64,000 nucleotides of DNA from Litorimonas sp964352855 (GCA_964352855.1 CAYGTR010000007.1:26679-90678); one strand, 5' to 3'. Positions 17,803 through 27,345 are shown, numbered from the stretch's first letter. Notes: generated by a model from the letters alone, not told the origin. Translations and numbers: made by a program.

Positions 17803-18456
17803 TTAGTGTCCGATAACGTTACGAATGGTTTCAAAGACATCGAAAAACATAGATTCAGTCAAGCGCCCTGTATTCGTGTTATATCGTGAGCAGTGATAGC
17901 TTGAGATAAGATGTTGGCCATTTTTAAGGAGGTAAGCAACGTTATGTTTAAACGGATAGTCCTTTAACTTTAAGCCAAGAGCGCGCACTGTGCTATCATG
18001 GCTGATTTTGCCTAGGCACATGATAACTTTCAAGTTTTCTAAGGTATCTATTTGGGCCTTATGATACTCTCGACACGTATTGATTTCTGCGCCAACAGGT
18101 TTGTTTTGTGGTGGCACACACCGCACGGCATTCGTGATAAGGCAGTCTTTCAGTTTTAGACCATCTTTCGCATGGCCATCATATTGTCCATTTGAAAAAC
18201 TAAAAACTTCCAATGCCTTATACAAAAGATCTCCTGCATAGTCGCCCGTAAAAGGGCGGCCTGTTGCATTGGCACCTTTCAGGCCCGGGGCTAAGCCAAC
18301 AATCAAGAGGCGTGCATTTGGGTCGCCAAAACTTGGAACGGGCCCATTGAAAAACTCCGGGTATGTCTTACGATTGTCTAAGATGAAGTCTCGCAGGCGG
18401 GGGCATCTGTCACAATTATAAGGCGGTTCGGCTGTCTGGCTCTCTGAAACGTTCAT
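17803..18456 (-). CDS. Uracil-DNA glycosylase, family 5 (UDGb)
   Basis: A protein of about 217 residues with four cysteines fitting a 4Fe-4S cluster (CDRC near the N-terminus and further Cys later). The motif GLAPGLKGANATGRPFTGD is diagnostic of family-5 UDG (UDGb), which lacks the polar catalytic residue in motif 1 yet removes uracil and deaminated bases. The second motif is SYHCSRYNTNTG. The start used (18456) lies one base after the stop of the upstream NYN gene. Upstream in-frame ATGs at 18480, 18477 and 18471 would overlap that gene and cannot be excluded. The pair is likely co-transcribed. Confidence 0.88.
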   Translation of the reverse strand: MNVSESQTAEPPYNCDRCPRLRDFILDNRKTYPEFFNGPVPSFGDPNARLLIVGLAPGLKGANATGRPFTGDYAGDLLYKALEVFSFSNGQYDGHAKDGLKLKDCLITNAVRCVPPQNKPVGAEINTCREYHKAQIDTLENLKVIMCLGKISHDSTVRALGLKLKDYPFKHNVAYLLKNGQHLISSYHCSRYNTNTGRLTESMFFDVFETIRNVIGH

Positions 18457-18457
18457 T

Positions 18458-19027
18458 TTAAGTCTCGTCATATTCATCATCAGATGAGCTATAGTCGCGT
18501 TTAGGTCGTCCGATTAACGTGCCCATATCAGCAAGCTCAATCACATCATTGGCTTGGCGGCGTAATTCATCAGCCAGCATAGGCGGCTTGGACTTTAGCG
18601 TTGAGACGACGCTGACGCGAACGCCTTTGGCTTGAACGGCTTTCACGACAGCGCGGAAGTCGCCATCACCTGTAAATAAGAGGATATGATCAATATATGG
18701 GGCGATATCCAGCATATCTACCGTCATCTCTATATCCATATTACCCTTAATACGGTTTCTTCCGTCACGGTCGGTGTAATTTTTGGCGGGCTTTGTAACA
18801 ACATGAAAGCCATTATAGTCGAGAAAGTCGATTAAAGGACGAAGGGGAGAGTAGTCATCATTTTCCAAAAGAGCCGTATAATAATTCGCCTGAATCAGAC
18901 GTCCCTTATTTTTAAACAAATCGAGTAGTTTTTTGTAGTCAATGTCGTAATCAAGCGTTTTGCCGGAAGAATAAAGGTTTGAGCCATCAATAAACATGGC
19001 TATGCGTTCATCAGGATAGAAGGCCAT
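18458..19027 (-). CDS. NYN domain (LabA/DUF88 family) putative RNase
   Basis: A protein of about 189 residues of the PIN-like NYN fold. Acidic motifs expected for metal binding are visible: FIDGSNLY near the N-terminus, KGNMDIEMTVDM in the middle and TGDGDF later, followed by GVRVSVVS. NYN proteins are predicted, and in some cases shown, to be metal-dependent ribonucleases. The tail is acidic and Ser-rich (SSSDDEYDET). The ATG at 19027 is preferred to a GTG at 19039. It is divergent from folK with 16 bases between starts, and the family-5 UDG follows one base later. Confidence 0.88.
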   Translation of the reverse strand: MAFYPDERIAMFIDGSNLYSSGKTLDYDIDYKKLLDLFKNKGRLIQANYYTALLENDDYSPLRPLIDFLDYNGFHVVTKPAKNYTDRDGRNRIKGNMDIEMTVDMLDIAPYIDHILLFTGDGDFRAVVKAVQAKGVRVSVVSTLKSKPPMLADELRRQANDVIELADMGTLIGRPKRDYSSSDDEYDET

Positions 19028-19043
19028 TAATGTCACCAAAAAT

Positions 19044-19592
19044 ATGCATAAAATATTGAAAATAGCCTATATCGCCTTAGGGGCTAACTTGTCCAACCCC
19101 AAAGCAAATTTCCGAGGATGTATTGCGGATATGGAAGCAGGCGGCCTCGTCGTTAAAGGCGTTTCTTCGCTATGGCACAGTCCGGCTTGGCCAGCGGGGT
19201 TGGGGCAACCTGACTATGTTAATGCTGGTGTTAAGATTGAAACATCCTTGGACGCGCTTGATTTATTGATGTTCTTACATAACATCGAGGCTAAATACGG
19301 TAGGCGTAGAACAACGAAAAATGCGCCAAGACCCCTTGATTTAGATATTATAGACTATGCCGGAGACATCCTATCGGGGCGGTTGGATTTACCTCATCCA
19401 AGGCTTTTGGATCGACCTTTTGTCCTTTTGCCGCTTGTGGAAATAGCATCTGACTGGCGGCATCCTGTAACGGGTGAAAATGGCTTAGAGGCGCTCTCAA
19501 AATTAACGCTCAAAGATGTGCTGGCCCATTATGTAATTGAGCGCGATTGGCTGAAATCTGACACTTGCGTTTCACAGGATGAGGCGATATAG
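19044..19592 (+). CDS. folK: 2-amino-4-hydroxy-6-hydroxymethyldihydropteridine diphosphokinase
   Basis: A 182-residue HPPK, which transfers pyrophosphate from ATP to hydroxymethyldihydropterin in folate synthesis. Family motifs are clear: ALGANLSNP, the Arg-rich KYGRRRTTKNAPRPLDLDI with metal-binding Asp residues, and LPHPRLLDRPFVLLPL. The first residues (MHKILK) may be an over-extension. It lies 60 bases before rpoZ, the same neighbourhood seen in many alphaproteobacteria (folK-rpoZ-relA). Confidence 0.95.
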   Translation: MHKILKIAYIALGANLSNPKANFRGCIADMEAGGLVVKGVSSLWHSPAWPAGLGQPDYVNAGVKIETSLDALDLLMFLHNIEAKYGRRRTTKNAPRPLDLDIIDYAGDILSGRLDLPHPRLLDRPFVLLPLVEIASDWRHPVTGENGLEALSKLTLKDVLAHYVIERDWLKSDTCVSQDEAI

Positions 19593-19652
19593 CGACCCAT
19601 TAATGCCAAGTTTCGTCAGGAATTTGATTTACCAAGATTTATAGGATGCTCC

Positions 19653-20024
19653 ATGGCTCGCGTTACTGTTGAAGATTGTATTGAAAAAGTTCCAAATCGT
19701 TTTGATTTGGTGCTCTTGGCGGCCCACCGTTCGCGCAACATCTCAGCGGGTTCTGCTTTAACCATTGATCGTGATAATGACAAAACACCTGTTGTTGCAT
19801 TACGTGAACTTGCCGAAGAAACACTTGATATGGATGATCTTCGTGAGAGTCTCGTTGTGGGGCTTCAGCGTGTTATCTTTGATGATGACTTACCTGAGGA
19901 AGACGATGATCAAGAATTATTGGCCATTGGTCATGGTGAATCCAAGCCTACAGAAATGAATGCTGATGATCTTCTCCGCGCCCTTCAAGGTGATCGTGAT
20001 AATGATAATTCTTCACGCTTCTAA
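19653..20024 (+). CDS. rpoZ: RNA polymerase omega subunit
   Basis: A 123-residue omega subunit. The N-terminal MARVTVEDCIEKVPNRFDLV and AAHRSRNI are the usual family signature; omega wraps the beta-prime C-terminus and aids assembly. The C-terminal third is acidic, as in alphaproteobacterial homologues. It is followed by a strong terminator, so the downstream rsh gene must have its own promoter in the 90 bases after it. Confidence 0.96.
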   Translation: MARVTVEDCIEKVPNRFDLVLLAAHRSRNISAGSALTIDRDNDKTPVVALRELAEETLDMDDLRESLVVGLQRVIFDDDLPEEDDDQELLAIGHGESKPTEMNADDLLRALQGDRDNDNSSRF

Positions 20025-20049
20025 GTCTGACTATATAGATTTATGAAAG

Positions 20050-20072
20050 ACCGCCTCAAAGGCGGTTTTTTT
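20050..20072 (+). terminator. Terminator of rpoZ
   Basis: A perfect 7-bp stem, ACCGCCT (20050-20056) with AGGCGGT (20060-20066) and a 3-base loop, is followed by a run of seven Ts. Confidence 0.93.
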
Positions 20073-20162
20073 ATGCGCAACTGAGATGAAACGATATCAG
20101 GAAAATATCATAGGGCCGCATATAAGAATTGCCCATGATGGTTCAGCTGTTATGGTTGTGTC

Positions 20163-22403
20163 GTGAATAAGCCTATAAACATTGAAGAAGACCTGCCTGC
20201 AAAAAAGGCAACCTTCCTACGCCAATTCGAGCTCGTTGATCGTGTGCGTAAATATGATCCATCGGTTGACGAGGCTTTACTGAATAAAGCTTATGTTTTT
20301 TCGGTAAAAGCGCATGGTTCCCAAACGCGCCATTCCGGTGATCCTTATTATGCCCACCCGATAGAAGTGGCGGGAATTTTGGCGGATTTACATTTGGATG
20401 TCGCCACAGTCTGTACGGCTCTATTACATGACGTTTTAGAAGACACCGATACGACTTATGAAGAACTGGCAGCAGAATTTACGCCGGAAATTGCTGATCT
20501 TGTTGATGGAGTGACGAAGCTCGGTCAATTGAGCATGCCGAATGCGACGAAAGAGCAAGCGCAGGCAGAAAATTTCCAAAAATTTGTTCTGGCGATGAGT
20601 AAAGATGTTCGGGTTTTACTCGTAAAGCTCTGTGACCGCCTTCATAATATGCGTACTCTTAATCATCACCCAAAGCCTGAGTCTCGAAAACGCATCGCTA
20701 TAGAGACGCTTGATATTTACGCGCCCCTTGCGCGGCGTGTCGGTATGGACCGCATCTGCGCAGAATTAGAAGATCTGTCTTTTCGTTACATTAATCCATC
20801 TGCCTTTGAGTCGCTTGAGCGCCGATTAGAAGAATGGCGCAAAACCCAAGGTGAGGCGATATCTGAGGTCTCTATCGATTTGCGAGATCAGTTTGATAAG
20901 GCAGGATTGAAAGCGCGGATATATGGGCGTGAAAAACGTGCTTATGCGATATGGCGAAAATTACAGCGTCAAAACATCAGCTTTGAGGATGTGGCTGATA
21001 TTTATGCCTTTCGCATTATCGTTGAGACGCGGGAACAATGTTATGTTGCACTCGGGCTTTTGCATAAAGTCTATCGCGCTGTGCCCTCGCGTTTTCGTGA
21101 CTTTATTTCCGTGCCTAAACCTAACGGATATCAGTCTTTGCACACAACGATTAGGACCAGTGACAACCGTCGGGTTGAGCTTCAAATCCGGACTGAGCGC
21201 ATGGAAGATATTGCCGAACGCGGTGTTGCTGCGCATTGGGCCTATAAAGATGAGAGTTATGGCTACGATGCCGAGAGCGCCAAAGAAAGCGGGTCTGATC
21301 CCCTAAAACGTATTCGCCCACTCGTTGAGATGATGGAGCAAAGCGGCGATGCAGACGAGTTCCTTGAACATGCTAAATTAGAAATGTTCACGGATCAGGT
21401 CTTCACCTTTACCCCTCAAGGGGATTTGATTGCTTTGCCCCGCGGGGCGATGCCGCTGGATTTTGCTTACGCCGTCCATACAAAAATTGGCGACACCTGC
21501 ATTGGAGCTTTGGTAAATGGGCAAAAACATCCTTTGCGTAAACAGCTTAATAATGGCGATGTCGTAAAGATCATTCGTGGAGGCGCACCCGAAGCCGTCT
21601 CCGGCTGGGAAAATATGGTGATCACCGGCAAAGCACGTTCAGCCCTCAGACGCTTGACGCGTACAGGAGAAGCGGAAGAGTTTACACGCACAGGAGAGCT
21701 CCTAGCCAAACACGCCTTCGCGCGTGAAGGTTTGGTGTTTTCAGACGCTCTGATGCGTGACGCCGTGAAGCGGTCAAATATGGATGCTGTTGATGAGCTT
21801 TTTGAAGCTTTAGGGCGCGGCAAGCTTTCTATGAATACTTTCTTGGAATTGGTTTATCCGTCTCGAAGAAAAGAAAATTTGTCAAAGAGATGGGTACCAA
21901 AAGAGGTGATTGAGGACTCTACCGCTCGCCTTTTTGTCAAAGGTGACGGTTTGCGCGAAGGCGTCACGTTGCATTTCTCCGATTGTTGTTCGCCGATACC
22001 GGGGGATAGAATTATCGGGCTTCAAAATACAGGCGAGAAGGGCGGAATTGATATTCACACAATTGATTGTGACGTTTTGTCGTCGACGGATGTCGATCCC
22101 GAAGACTGGTTGGATTTGGGGTGGCGCCGAAGTGTGGAACAATCCTCAGCTGTCGGCAGGGTCATTGTTACAGTTGAGCATGTGCCAGGTGCACTCGCTG
22201 ATTTGACCAAAATTATTGGCGAGGCCGACGGCAACCTCATTAATATTAAAACAGTCAAGAGAAGCCCTGTTTTCTTTGATATGATTATGGATATTGAAGT
22301 TCGCGATACGCGGCATTTAGTGCAGATTATTGCGGCTCTACGGGCGAGCCCCTATGTAATATCTGCGGAACGGTCTCGCGCTGAAAACTTTATCTCAAGC
22401 TGA
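20163..22403 (+). CDS. Bifunctional (p)ppGpp synthetase/hydrolase (Rsh)
   Basis: A 746-residue RelA/SpoT homologue that makes and degrades the stringent-response alarmone. The HD hydrolase domain carries HDVLEDT and CDRLHNMRTL, so it should be active. The synthetase domain has SVPKPNGYQSLHTTI and VELQIRTERMEDIAE. A TGS domain (VFTFTPQGDLIALPRGAMPLD) and a C-terminal ACT domain follow. As the usual single alphaproteobacterial Rsh it controls growth arrest. The start is a GTG with no good ribosome site nearby, so the exact N-terminus is less certain. pyrE follows after 5 bases. Confidence 0.96.
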   Translation: MNKPINIEEDLPAKKATFLRQFELVDRVRKYDPSVDEALLNKAYVFSVKAHGSQTRHSGDPYYAHPIEVAGILADLHLDVATVCTALLHDVLEDTDTTYEELAAEFTPEIADLVDGVTKLGQLSMPNATKEQAQAENFQKFVLAMSKDVRVLLVKLCDRLHNMRTLNHHPKPESRKRIAIETLDIYAPLARRVGMDRICAELEDLSFRYINPSAFESLERRLEEWRKTQGEAISEVSIDLRDQFDKAGLKARIYGREKRAYAIWRKLQRQNISFEDVADIYAFRIIVETREQCYVALGLLHKVYRAVPSRFRDFISVPKPNGYQSLHTTIRTSDNRRVELQIRTERMEDIAERGVAAHWAYKDESYGYDAESAKESGSDPLKRIRPLVEMMEQSGDADEFLEHAKLEMFTDQVFTFTPQGDLIALPRGAMPLDFAYAVHTKIGDTCIGALVNGQKHPLRKQLNNGDVVKIIRGGAPEAVSGWENMVITGKARSALRRLTRTGEAEEFTRTGELLAKHAFAREGLVFSDALMRDAVKRSNMDAVDELFEALGRGKLSMNTFLELVYPSRRKENLSKRWVPKEVIEDSTARLFVKGDGLREGVTLHFSDCCSPIPGDRIIGLQNTGEKGGIDIHTIDCDVLSSTDVDPEDWLDLGWRRSVEQSSAVGRVIVTVEHVPGALADLTKIIGEADGNLINIKTVKRSPVFFDMIMDIEVRDTRHLVQIIAALRASPYVISAERSRAENFISS

Positions 22404-22408
22404 TTGGA

Positions 22409-23002
22409 ATGAACCTTATGAATACTGATGATGTCTTGGATGTTTTCCGAGAAGCAGGCGCTTTATTAGAAGGGCATTTTATTTTGTCCTCCGGCCGTCG
22501 TAGCTCCGTATTCCTGCAAAAAGCGCTGATTTTCAAAAACCCTATTTTGACAGAAAAGCTCTGCAAAGCTCTGGCGCTTAAAGTGAAAGCAGAACTTGAT
22601 GTGCAGCCTGATATTATTGTGGCACCGGCTATGGGCGGAGTTATTCCAGGATATGAAACAGCGCGTCACATGGGGCTTGAGTCAATTTTTACGGAACGTG
22701 AAAACGGAGAATTTGCTCTGCGTCGAGGTTTCTCCCTTGAGATCGGGCAAAAAGTTTTGATGGTCGAAGATATTGTGACGACAGGCCTATCTTCTCGCGA
22801 ATGTATCAAAAGCATCGAAAAGACAGGCGCAAAAGTGGTTGGAGGCGCCTGTCTCTTTGATCGTTCCGGCGGCACTGTGGATATTGGGGTGCCTTTAATA
22901 AGTTTGGCCTCGCGAAAATTTCCTGATTATGATCCCGAAAACTTACCTGCTGCGCTGCAGGCAATACCAGCGATTAAACCCGGAAGTCGAGGCCTTTCAT
23001 GA
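22409..23002 (+). CDS. pyrE: Orotate phosphoribosyltransferase
   Basis: A 197-residue enzyme that joins orotate to PRPP to form OMP in pyrimidine synthesis. The PRPP-binding motif VLMVEDIVTTGLSS is intact and the orotate-loop region FILSSGRRSSVFLQK is present. Length is normal. It begins 5 bases after the rsh stop and its stop overlaps the pdxJ start by 4 bases (ATGA). This links it to the pdxJ-acpS-lepB-rnc-era-recO operon. Confidence 0.96.
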   Translation: MNLMNTDDVLDVFREAGALLEGHFILSSGRRSSVFLQKALIFKNPILTEKLCKALALKVKAELDVQPDIIVAPAMGGVIPGYETARHMGLESIFTERENGEFALRRGFSLEIGQKVLMVEDIVTTGLSSRECIKSIEKTGAKVVGGACLFDRSGGTVDIGVPLISLASRKFPDYDPENLPAALQAIPAIKPGSRGLS

Positions 23003-23763
23003 GCAAGAGGGCATTACCACGTCTCGGCGTAAATATTGATCATATAGCGACTATTCGGAATGCACGCGGGGGTGAGCATCCCGATCCTATAGCCGGCGCT
23101 TGGGCTGCTATTCAGGCCGGCGCAGACGGGATTACCGCGCATTTACGTGAAGATCGGCGTCATATGCGAGATAATGATATGGTGCGCCTTCAAGCGCTCT
23201 GTTCAAGCGAAAACATTCCACTGAATATGGAAATGGCAGCTACGCAAGAGATGTTAGATATAGCTCTTAAACTGAAACCCCATGCCATTTGTATTGTTCC
23301 CGAAAGACGCGAAGAGCGCACGACAGAAGGTGGTTTGGATGTTATAGGGCTTCACAATATTTTGGTGCCCATTATCGCGCAATTGGACGAGAATGGCGCA
23401 CGTGTGTCCTTGTTTATTGAGGCGAAACGCGAGCAAATTGAATATGCAGCCAAAACAGCGGCGAAAGTGGTTGAATTTCACACAGGCGCTTATGCGCATG
23501 CTTTGGATAACGGGAATACAGGTAAAGCAGAGGCTTTATTGGAAAGTTTCCGTGAAAGCGCAGCATTAGCAGACAATTTGGGATTGGAAGTGCATTTTGG
23601 TCACGGTCTGACATTTGATAATGTCGCCCCGGTCGCCAATATCGCCGAGTGTATGGAACTGAATATCGGACATTTTATCATCGGTGAAGCCGTGTTTATG
23701 GGGTTGGAAGCCGCAATCAAACAAATGCGCGAGATAGCGATAGCCGCGAGATTAGCGGAATGA
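22999..23763 (+). CDS. pdxJ: Pyridoxine 5'-phosphate synthase
   Basis: A 254-residue TIM barrel that forms pyridoxine phosphate from deoxyxylulose phosphate and 3-amino-2-oxopropyl phosphate, the last step of the DXP-dependent B6 pathway. Signature segments are GVNIDHIATIRNARGG, HLREDRRHM, and HFGHGLTFDN. The presence of pdxJ means that B6 is made by the PdxA/PdxJ route. It overlaps pyrE and acpS by 4 bases at each end. Confidence 0.97.
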   Translation: MSKRALPRLGVNIDHIATIRNARGGEHPDPIAGAWAAIQAGADGITAHLREDRRHMRDNDMVRLQALCSSENIPLNMEMAATQEMLDIALKLKPHAICIVPERREERTTEGGLDVIGLHNILVPIIAQLDENGARVSLFIEAKREQIEYAAKTAAKVVEFHTGAYAHALDNGNTGKAEALLESFRESAALADNLGLEVHFGHGLTFDNVAPVANIAECMELNIGHFIIGEAVFMGLEAAIKQMREIAIAARLAE

Positions 23764-24161
23764 TTATCGGGGTAGGCACAGATATTTGTGACATTAACCG
23801 TATTGTGCAAGCACTTGAAAAACATGGTGAGCGTTTTAAAAAAAAGACCTTCACCAAGGCTGAACAAGCCTATTGCGATGCTAAAGCGAACCCGGCCAAC
23901 GCATATGCCAAACGTTTCGCAGCGAAAGAAGCTGTTGCCAAGGCGCTTGCGGGGCGCGAAACAGGTGCTTTGGCATGGACAGATGTCGAGGTCGTGAATC
24001 AAGCGTCGGGTCGCCCTGACGCGATATTGCACGGTACTGCTTTAAAGCGGCTCTCGGATAGGCTGCCTGATGGTTATGACGGCATTGTGCATTTGAGCCT
24101 AAGCGATGATCCCCCATACGCGCAGGCATTTGCGATTGTGGAAGCGATAAAGTCTGACTAA
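23760..24161 (+). CDS. acpS: Holo-[acyl-carrier-protein] synthase
   Basis: A 133-residue phosphopantetheinyl transferase that activates ACP. The N-terminal GVGTDICDINRI carries the metal-binding Asp, and RFAAKEAVAKAL carries the second conserved Glu/Lys pair. Length is standard for a trimeric AcpS. It overlaps pdxJ by 4 bases and lepB begins two bases after its stop. Confidence 0.96.
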   Translation: MIIGVGTDICDINRIVQALEKHGERFKKKTFTKAEQAYCDAKANPANAYAKRFAAKEAVAKALAGRETGALAWTDVEVVNQASGRPDAILHGTALKRLSDRLPDGYDGIVHLSLSDDPPYAQAFAIVEAIKSD

Positions 24162-24163
24162 GA

Positions 24164-24916
24164 ATGGGCATGGCTAAAAAACAAAAATCGGACCTTAGCG
24201 AAACGCTCTCCACAATTATTTGGGCGGTTGGGATTGCTTTGATTCTCAGAACATTTCTGTTCCAACCCTTTCATATACCGTCGGGGTCTATGTTGCCCGG
24301 GTTGATGAAGGGGGATTACATCATTACCTCAAAATATTCCGTTGGATATGGGCGATATGCGGCTGCGCCTTTGCCTTTTCTAGGCAAAGAAGGGCGTATT
24401 TTTGAGCGTGAACCTGAACGCGGGGATGTTCTAGTTTTTCGTCCTGATGGAGATAATAAGAACTTCATCAAGCGTTTAGTGGGCTTGCCGGGAGACAAGT
24501 TGCAGATGCAACAAGGGCGTTTATTCATAAATGGTGAGAGGGTTGAATTGGAAAGACAAGGCGAAGATAGCTTTGCTGATCGATTTGATAATGATGTCTT
24601 AGCAGAAATCTGGCGGGAGACTTTTCCGGAAGGTAACAGCCACATCATCTATGACAGCCAGAAAAATAGTCCAAGCGATAATACCTCTGTTTTCACTGTG
24701 CCGGCAGGTCATTACTTTATGATGGGTGATAATCGCGACGCGTCCGCAGATAGTCGTGTCCCTGTTCGAAATGGCGGCGCAGGCAATATTCCGGCATCTA
24801 ACATCATTGGCCGCGCTGAGATCGTGCTGCTTTCCGTTGATAATGATTTTGTCTTATATAAGCCTTGGACATGGGCTAATATGCGTGGTGATCGCTTTTT
24901 TAAGAGAATAAAGTGA
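24164..24916 (+). CDS. lepB: Signal peptidase I
   Basis: A 250-residue inner-membrane Ser-Lys protease that removes signal peptides from exported proteins. One N-terminal membrane helix (residues 15-32) precedes the catalytic serine in PSGSM (residue 42). The catalytic lysine lies in FIKRLVGLPGD, and the MGDNRDASADSR box is intact. A second ATG two codons in is an alternative start. Its stop overlaps the rnc GTG start, a common lepB-rnc-era order. Confidence 0.96.
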   Translation: MGMAKKQKSDLSETLSTIIWAVGIALILRTFLFQPFHIPSGSMLPGLMKGDYIITSKYSVGYGRYAAAPLPFLGKEGRIFEREPERGDVLVFRPDGDNKNFIKRLVGLPGDKLQMQQGRLFINGERVELERQGEDSFADRFDNDVLAEIWRETFPEGNSHIIYDSQKNSPSDNTSVFTVPAGHYFMMGDNRDASADSRVPVRNGGAGNIPASNIIGRAEIVLLSVDNDFVLYKPWTWANMRGDRFFKRIK

Positions 24917-25620
24917 GCACAAAAGACGTAACTGATATCGTTCCACCGCGTTTAATCGCGCTGTTTGAGCGTATAGGTTATACTTTTAAAGATACCGATT
25001 TGCTTCAGCGTGCACTTACACATGCGTCTTATGGTGATGGCCGCCGTAATACGGTTGATAATGAACGCCTTGAGTTTTTGGGAGATCGTGTTCTTGGGTT
25101 GCTGACTGCAAAAATGCTGTTTGATCGCACAAAGACAAAAGAGGGCGTTATGGCGACGCGCCTAAATGCGCTTGTCAGAAAAGAAACCTGTGCCAACGTC
25201 GCGCGGAAGCTAAAATTAGGAGATGCACTCTTGCTCTCAGCAAGTGAAGACAGGCAAGGCGGACGGGATAAAACATCAATTCTGGGCGATGCCTGTGAAG
25301 CTTTAATGGCGGCCCTATATATTGACGGTGGTTATCATGCTGTTGAGGTCTTTTATAATACGCATTGGGCAGATGAATTAGATCGGGTTCTGAATAAATC
25401 CACAAAAGACCCCAAAACGATTTTGCAGGAATATGCGCTGTCAAAAACTCTTCCTGTTCCTACTTATACAGTTAAAAGTCGTTCAGGCCCTGACCACCGT
25501 CCTGAATTCATCATTGAAGCCAAGGTCGAAAAACTAGGCTTTGCTGAAGGTCAAGGTACGTCAAAAAAAGAAGCCGAGAGATTAGCGGCAGCCAAATTGC
25601 TTACAAAGATAAAGATATAG
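24913..25620 (+). CDS. rnc: Ribonuclease III
   Basis: A 235-residue double-strand-specific RNase. The signature NERLEFLGDRVLGL and the second metal-binding box DACEALMAALYIDGG are intact in the RNase III domain. A double-stranded-RNA-binding domain fills residues 160-233, with the terminal GQGTSKKEAERLAAAKLL helix. It starts with GTG, overlapping the lepB stop. It processes rRNA precursors; era follows after one base. Confidence 0.97.
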   Translation: MSTKDVTDIVPPRLIALFERIGYTFKDTDLLQRALTHASYGDGRRNTVDNERLEFLGDRVLGLLTAKMLFDRTKTKEGVMATRLNALVRKETCANVARKLKLGDALLLSASEDRQGGRDKTSILGDACEALMAALYIDGGYHAVEVFYNTHWADELDRVLNKSTKDPKTILQEYALSKTLPVPTYTVKSRSGPDHRPEFIIEAKVEKLGFAEGQGTSKKEAERLAAAKLLTKIKI

Positions 25621-25621
25621 A

Positions 25622-26584
25622 ATGAACCTAACTTACGCAGGATTCGCAGCCATTATAGGCGCCCCTAATGCAGGGAAATCGACACTGACCAATGCTCTGG
25701 TCGGTGAAAAAGTTTCTATTGTGACTCATAAGGTGCAAACCACGCGTTTCCAAATTCGTGGTATCGCTATGCTCGACAATACGAAAGGCGAGATTGCGCA
25801 GGCTGTTATGATTGACACGCCCGGAATTTTTGAAGCCAAAGACAGTGATCGCTTATCAAGATCTATGGTACATGCAGCGTGGACGGGTATGAATGATGCA
25901 GATGTGATTGTTCATGTCATTGATGCGCCGGCGTGGTTGCGCCAACAAGCAGGTGAGGGGTCAGCTCAGGATCGCTTGTCATGTGATGATAGCGAACGCG
26001 TTATCAAGGGCTTGAAAAAGCGTGAAATTACGAATGCGGTTTTAGCCCTTAATAAAATTGATGAAATTGCGCATGATGAAACCCTGCCGCTCATTCAAAG
26101 CTTTGCAGAGCGCGGTGTCTATAGTGATATCATTCCTGTCTCGGCCTTAAATTTGGACGGGGTGCAGCGACTGGCGACCCTGATTGCCGATGCGATGCCG
26201 TCCGGGCCTTATCTTTATGCGCCAGATCAATCCGCTGATATTCCCATGCGTCTCATGGCGGCGGAAATTACGCGCGAAAAACTGTTCCTGCGGTTGCATG
26301 ATGAACTACCTTATGCGTCCACAGTCGAGACTGAGAGCTGGAAAGAGCTTAAAAGCGGTGACTTACGCGTGCAGCAAGTCATTTATGTCCGTCGCGACAG
26401 TCAAAAACCTATTGTTTTGGGTAAGAACGGTCGCACCATTAAAGACATTGGCGCTGCCGCCCGTAAAGATATGAGCGATTGGTTAGGCCGCAAAGTTCAT
26501 TTGTTTCTTTTCGTAAAAGTCCGGGATAATTGGCAGAATGACAAAGCCCGTTATTCCGAAACAGGCCTAGAATTTGACGTGTAA
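25622..26584 (+). CDS. era: GTPase Era
   Basis: A 320-residue GTPase for 30S ribosome maturation. G1 is GAPNAGKST, the switch region carries TTRFQIRG, G3 is DTPGIF and G4 is NKID. The C-terminal KH domain includes VLGKNGRTIKDIGAAAR, the GxxG loop that binds the 3' end of 16S rRNA. It lies between rnc and recO with minimal spacing, so all three are one transcript. Confidence 0.97.
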   Translation: MNLTYAGFAAIIGAPNAGKSTLTNALVGEKVSIVTHKVQTTRFQIRGIAMLDNTKGEIAQAVMIDTPGIFEAKDSDRLSRSMVHAAWTGMNDADVIVHVIDAPAWLRQQAGEGSAQDRLSCDDSERVIKGLKKREITNAVLALNKIDEIAHDETLPLIQSFAERGVYSDIIPVSALNLDGVQRLATLIADAMPSGPYLYAPDQSADIPMRLMAAEITREKLFLRLHDELPYASTVETESWKELKSGDLRVQQVIYVRRDSQKPIVLGKNGRTIKDIGAAARKDMSDWLGRKVHLFLFVKVRDNWQNDKARYSETGLEFDV

Positions 26585-26601
26585 ACATGGATGACGCCTA
26601 A

Positions 26602-27345
26602 ATGGATTGGATGGGAGATGGCTATATACTCTCGACCCGTAAACACGGCGAAACGTCTGCGATTATTGATGTCTTCACCCGTGAAAAAGGCCGTCATCAG
26701 GGCTTAGTACGTGGGGGTATAAGCCGTCGGATGCGTCCTGTTTTACAACCCGGAAATCATGTGCGTGTCGAATGGAGAGGCCGACTGTCGGAACAACTCG
26801 GTTATTATATCGTTGAGGGCATAGACTCCCGCGCAGCAGATCTCATGGATGATCGATTGTCGCTCTCCGGCCTTAATGCGATGACATCTATGTGTCGTGA
26901 AATGTTGCCTGAAAGAGAAGCGCACGCTCAGATCTATGATGTTTTTGAAATCGTTTTGGCAAATCTTCACGATATTGATATCTGGCCGGCACTTTATATT
27001 CGGTGGGAAGCGGGGCTGTTATCGGCATTGGGCTACGGTCTTGATTTTACCCGATGTGCCGCGACGGGGACCAATGACAACTTAACCCATATTTCGCCCC
27101 GCTCAGGCCGCGCGGTCAGCGCCAGTGCCGCCGAGCCTTATTTGGATAAATTGCTCCGCTTACCTCCCTTTATGCGAGGAGAAAGTTATTCAACAGCTGA
27201 GGATGTTTTGGATGGTCTAAAGCTGACGGGTCATTTTCTGGAGACGCGTGTGCAATGGAATTTAAACCGAACATTACCTGAGGCGCGGCACCAATTGATT
27301 GAGCGCCTGATCGCAGCAGAGGTCGCGCGGTCTTCTCAAGAATAA
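26602..27345 (+). CDS. recO: DNA repair protein RecO
   Basis: A 247-residue recombination mediator of the RecFOR pathway. The N-terminal OB-fold starts GDGYILSTRKHGETSAIIDVFTREKG in pattern and is followed by a helical domain with GLDFTRCAATG. RecO anneals SSB-coated DNA and helps load RecA. The start at 26602 is the first ATG in a short gap after era. A 77-base gap to parC probably holds that gene's promoter, but no clear -35/-10 pair was found. Confidence 0.92.
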   Translation: MDWMGDGYILSTRKHGETSAIIDVFTREKGRHQGLVRGGISRRMRPVLQPGNHVRVEWRGRLSEQLGYYIVEGIDSRAADLMDDRLSLSGLNAMTSMCREMLPEREAHAQIYDVFEIVLANLHDIDIWPALYIRWEAGLLSALGYGLDFTRCAATGTNDNLTHISPRSGRAVSASAAEPYLDKLLRLPPFMRGESYSTAEDVLDGLKLTGHFLETRVQWNLNRTLPEARHQLIERLIAAEVARSSQE

